6,041 nt of DNA from an uncultured Akkermansia sp. (GTDB lineage Bacteria; Verrucomicrobiota; Verrucomicrobiia; Verrucomicrobiales; Akkermansiaceae), in the NCBI GenBank assembly GCA_904502165.1, contig CAJGDB010000103.1:1-6041 (forward strand). Reading direction: 5' to 3'. Of the stretch, positions 5,821-6,041 are shown in pieces. The notes beneath the pieces were generated by a model. That model was not told the origin of the DNA, searched no databases, and saw nothing but the letters and a program-made list of their open reading frames with translations. Made by a program: the position numbers and the translations under genes. Numbering within the stretch: position 1 is the stretch's first letter; each line of letters opens with the position of its first letter.

Positions 5821-6041
5821 ATGAAGAAGCTCTCTCCGATTCTCTTTCTTCTATCACCACTGGCCGCCCTGCTGGTGCTGCCCGTTCAGGCAGAATGGAC
5901 GCAGTGCCGCCTGGGCTATGTCTGGACCGGAAAGGAAGCATCCCCAGCCATTCCCAATGACCGGCTCAAGATAGACTATTATGATTTCCGCCGCCGGGCT
6001 GATGGAACTTATTATGTATACTCATCCGAATATGAAGGCGG
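5821..6041 (+). CDS. Second predicted secreted protein, paralogue of the preceding gene (5' part; runs off the right edge)
   Basis: Seventy-three codons are visible from the ATG at 5821, open to the end of the window. The start has MKK, a hydrophobic stretch at about residues 7-20, and a likely signal peptidase I cut after Ala24 (PVQA/EW). From that Ala, the first 48 residues align without gaps to the preceding protein with 19 identities by hand count, including AEW, L-x-YVW-x-G, YDF, R, G-x-Y and YS-x-x-Y. This makes it a clear paralogue. The gene starts 11 bases after the previous stop, on the same strand, with no terminator between, so it should share the transcript. No Shine-Dalgarno sequence is seen (upstream bases TTCCTTCCCGC). 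Function unknown; the predicted PA14-like region would lie beyond the edge. Confidence 0.85.
   Translation, partial: MKKLSPILFLLSPLAALLVLPVQAEWTQCRLGYVWTGKEASPAIPNDRLKIDYYDFRRRADGTYYVYSSEYEG

Overview
This 6 kb window holds seven protein genes in two divergent groups that meet in a 171-base control region at about 2676-2846. No rRNA, tRNA, CRISPR array, insertion sequence or phage gene is visible. Base composition is moderately GC-rich and even throughout.

Left arm, minus strand, in transcription order: thiE (2675-2058), thiM (2061-1252), a small site-2-protease-like M50 membrane metallopeptidase (1222-506), and the first 158 codons of a prolyl-tRNA synthetase of the archaeal/eukaryotic-like type (474 to beyond the left edge). 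thiE and thiM overlap by 4 bases and the other gaps are 29 and 31 bases, so the four genes look like one transcription unit. It would start at a near-consensus sigma-70-type promoter at 2703-2737. ThiM phosphorylates the thiazole alcohol and ThiE joins the resulting phosphate to the pyrimidine diphosphate, giving thiamine monophosphate. No thiC, thiD or thiG is present here. The peptidase and proS have no obvious link to thiamine and are probably just co-transcribed.

Right arm, plus strand: a complete 617-residue type IIA topoisomerase ATPase/TOPRIM subunit (ParE/GyrB family, 2847-4700), then by a 4-base ATGA overlap a 370-residue predicted secreted protein (4697-5809). After 11 bases comes the start of a second secreted protein (5821 to beyond the right edge). 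The two secreted proteins are paralogues: their first 48 residues from the signal-peptide cleavage site match at 19 positions. This is the least understood part of the window and looks like the beginning of a tandem family. No ParC/GyrA partner gene follows the topoisomerase.

Organism: certainly a bacterium. The ParE-like protein resembles the Bacteroidota/Verrucomicrobiota style (RPGMYIGKLGDG start), proS is of the archaeal-like type found in several such phyla, and no start codon has a well-placed Shine-Dalgarno sequence. The TTGACT/TATAAT promoter and moderate GC content fit a Verrucomicrobiota (Akkermansia-like) or related PVC genome better than Bacteroidota, whose promoters look different. 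This placement is an inference with moderate to low confidence. I do not see a previously undescribed defence or mobile system; the secreted paralogue family is the best candidate for novelty.
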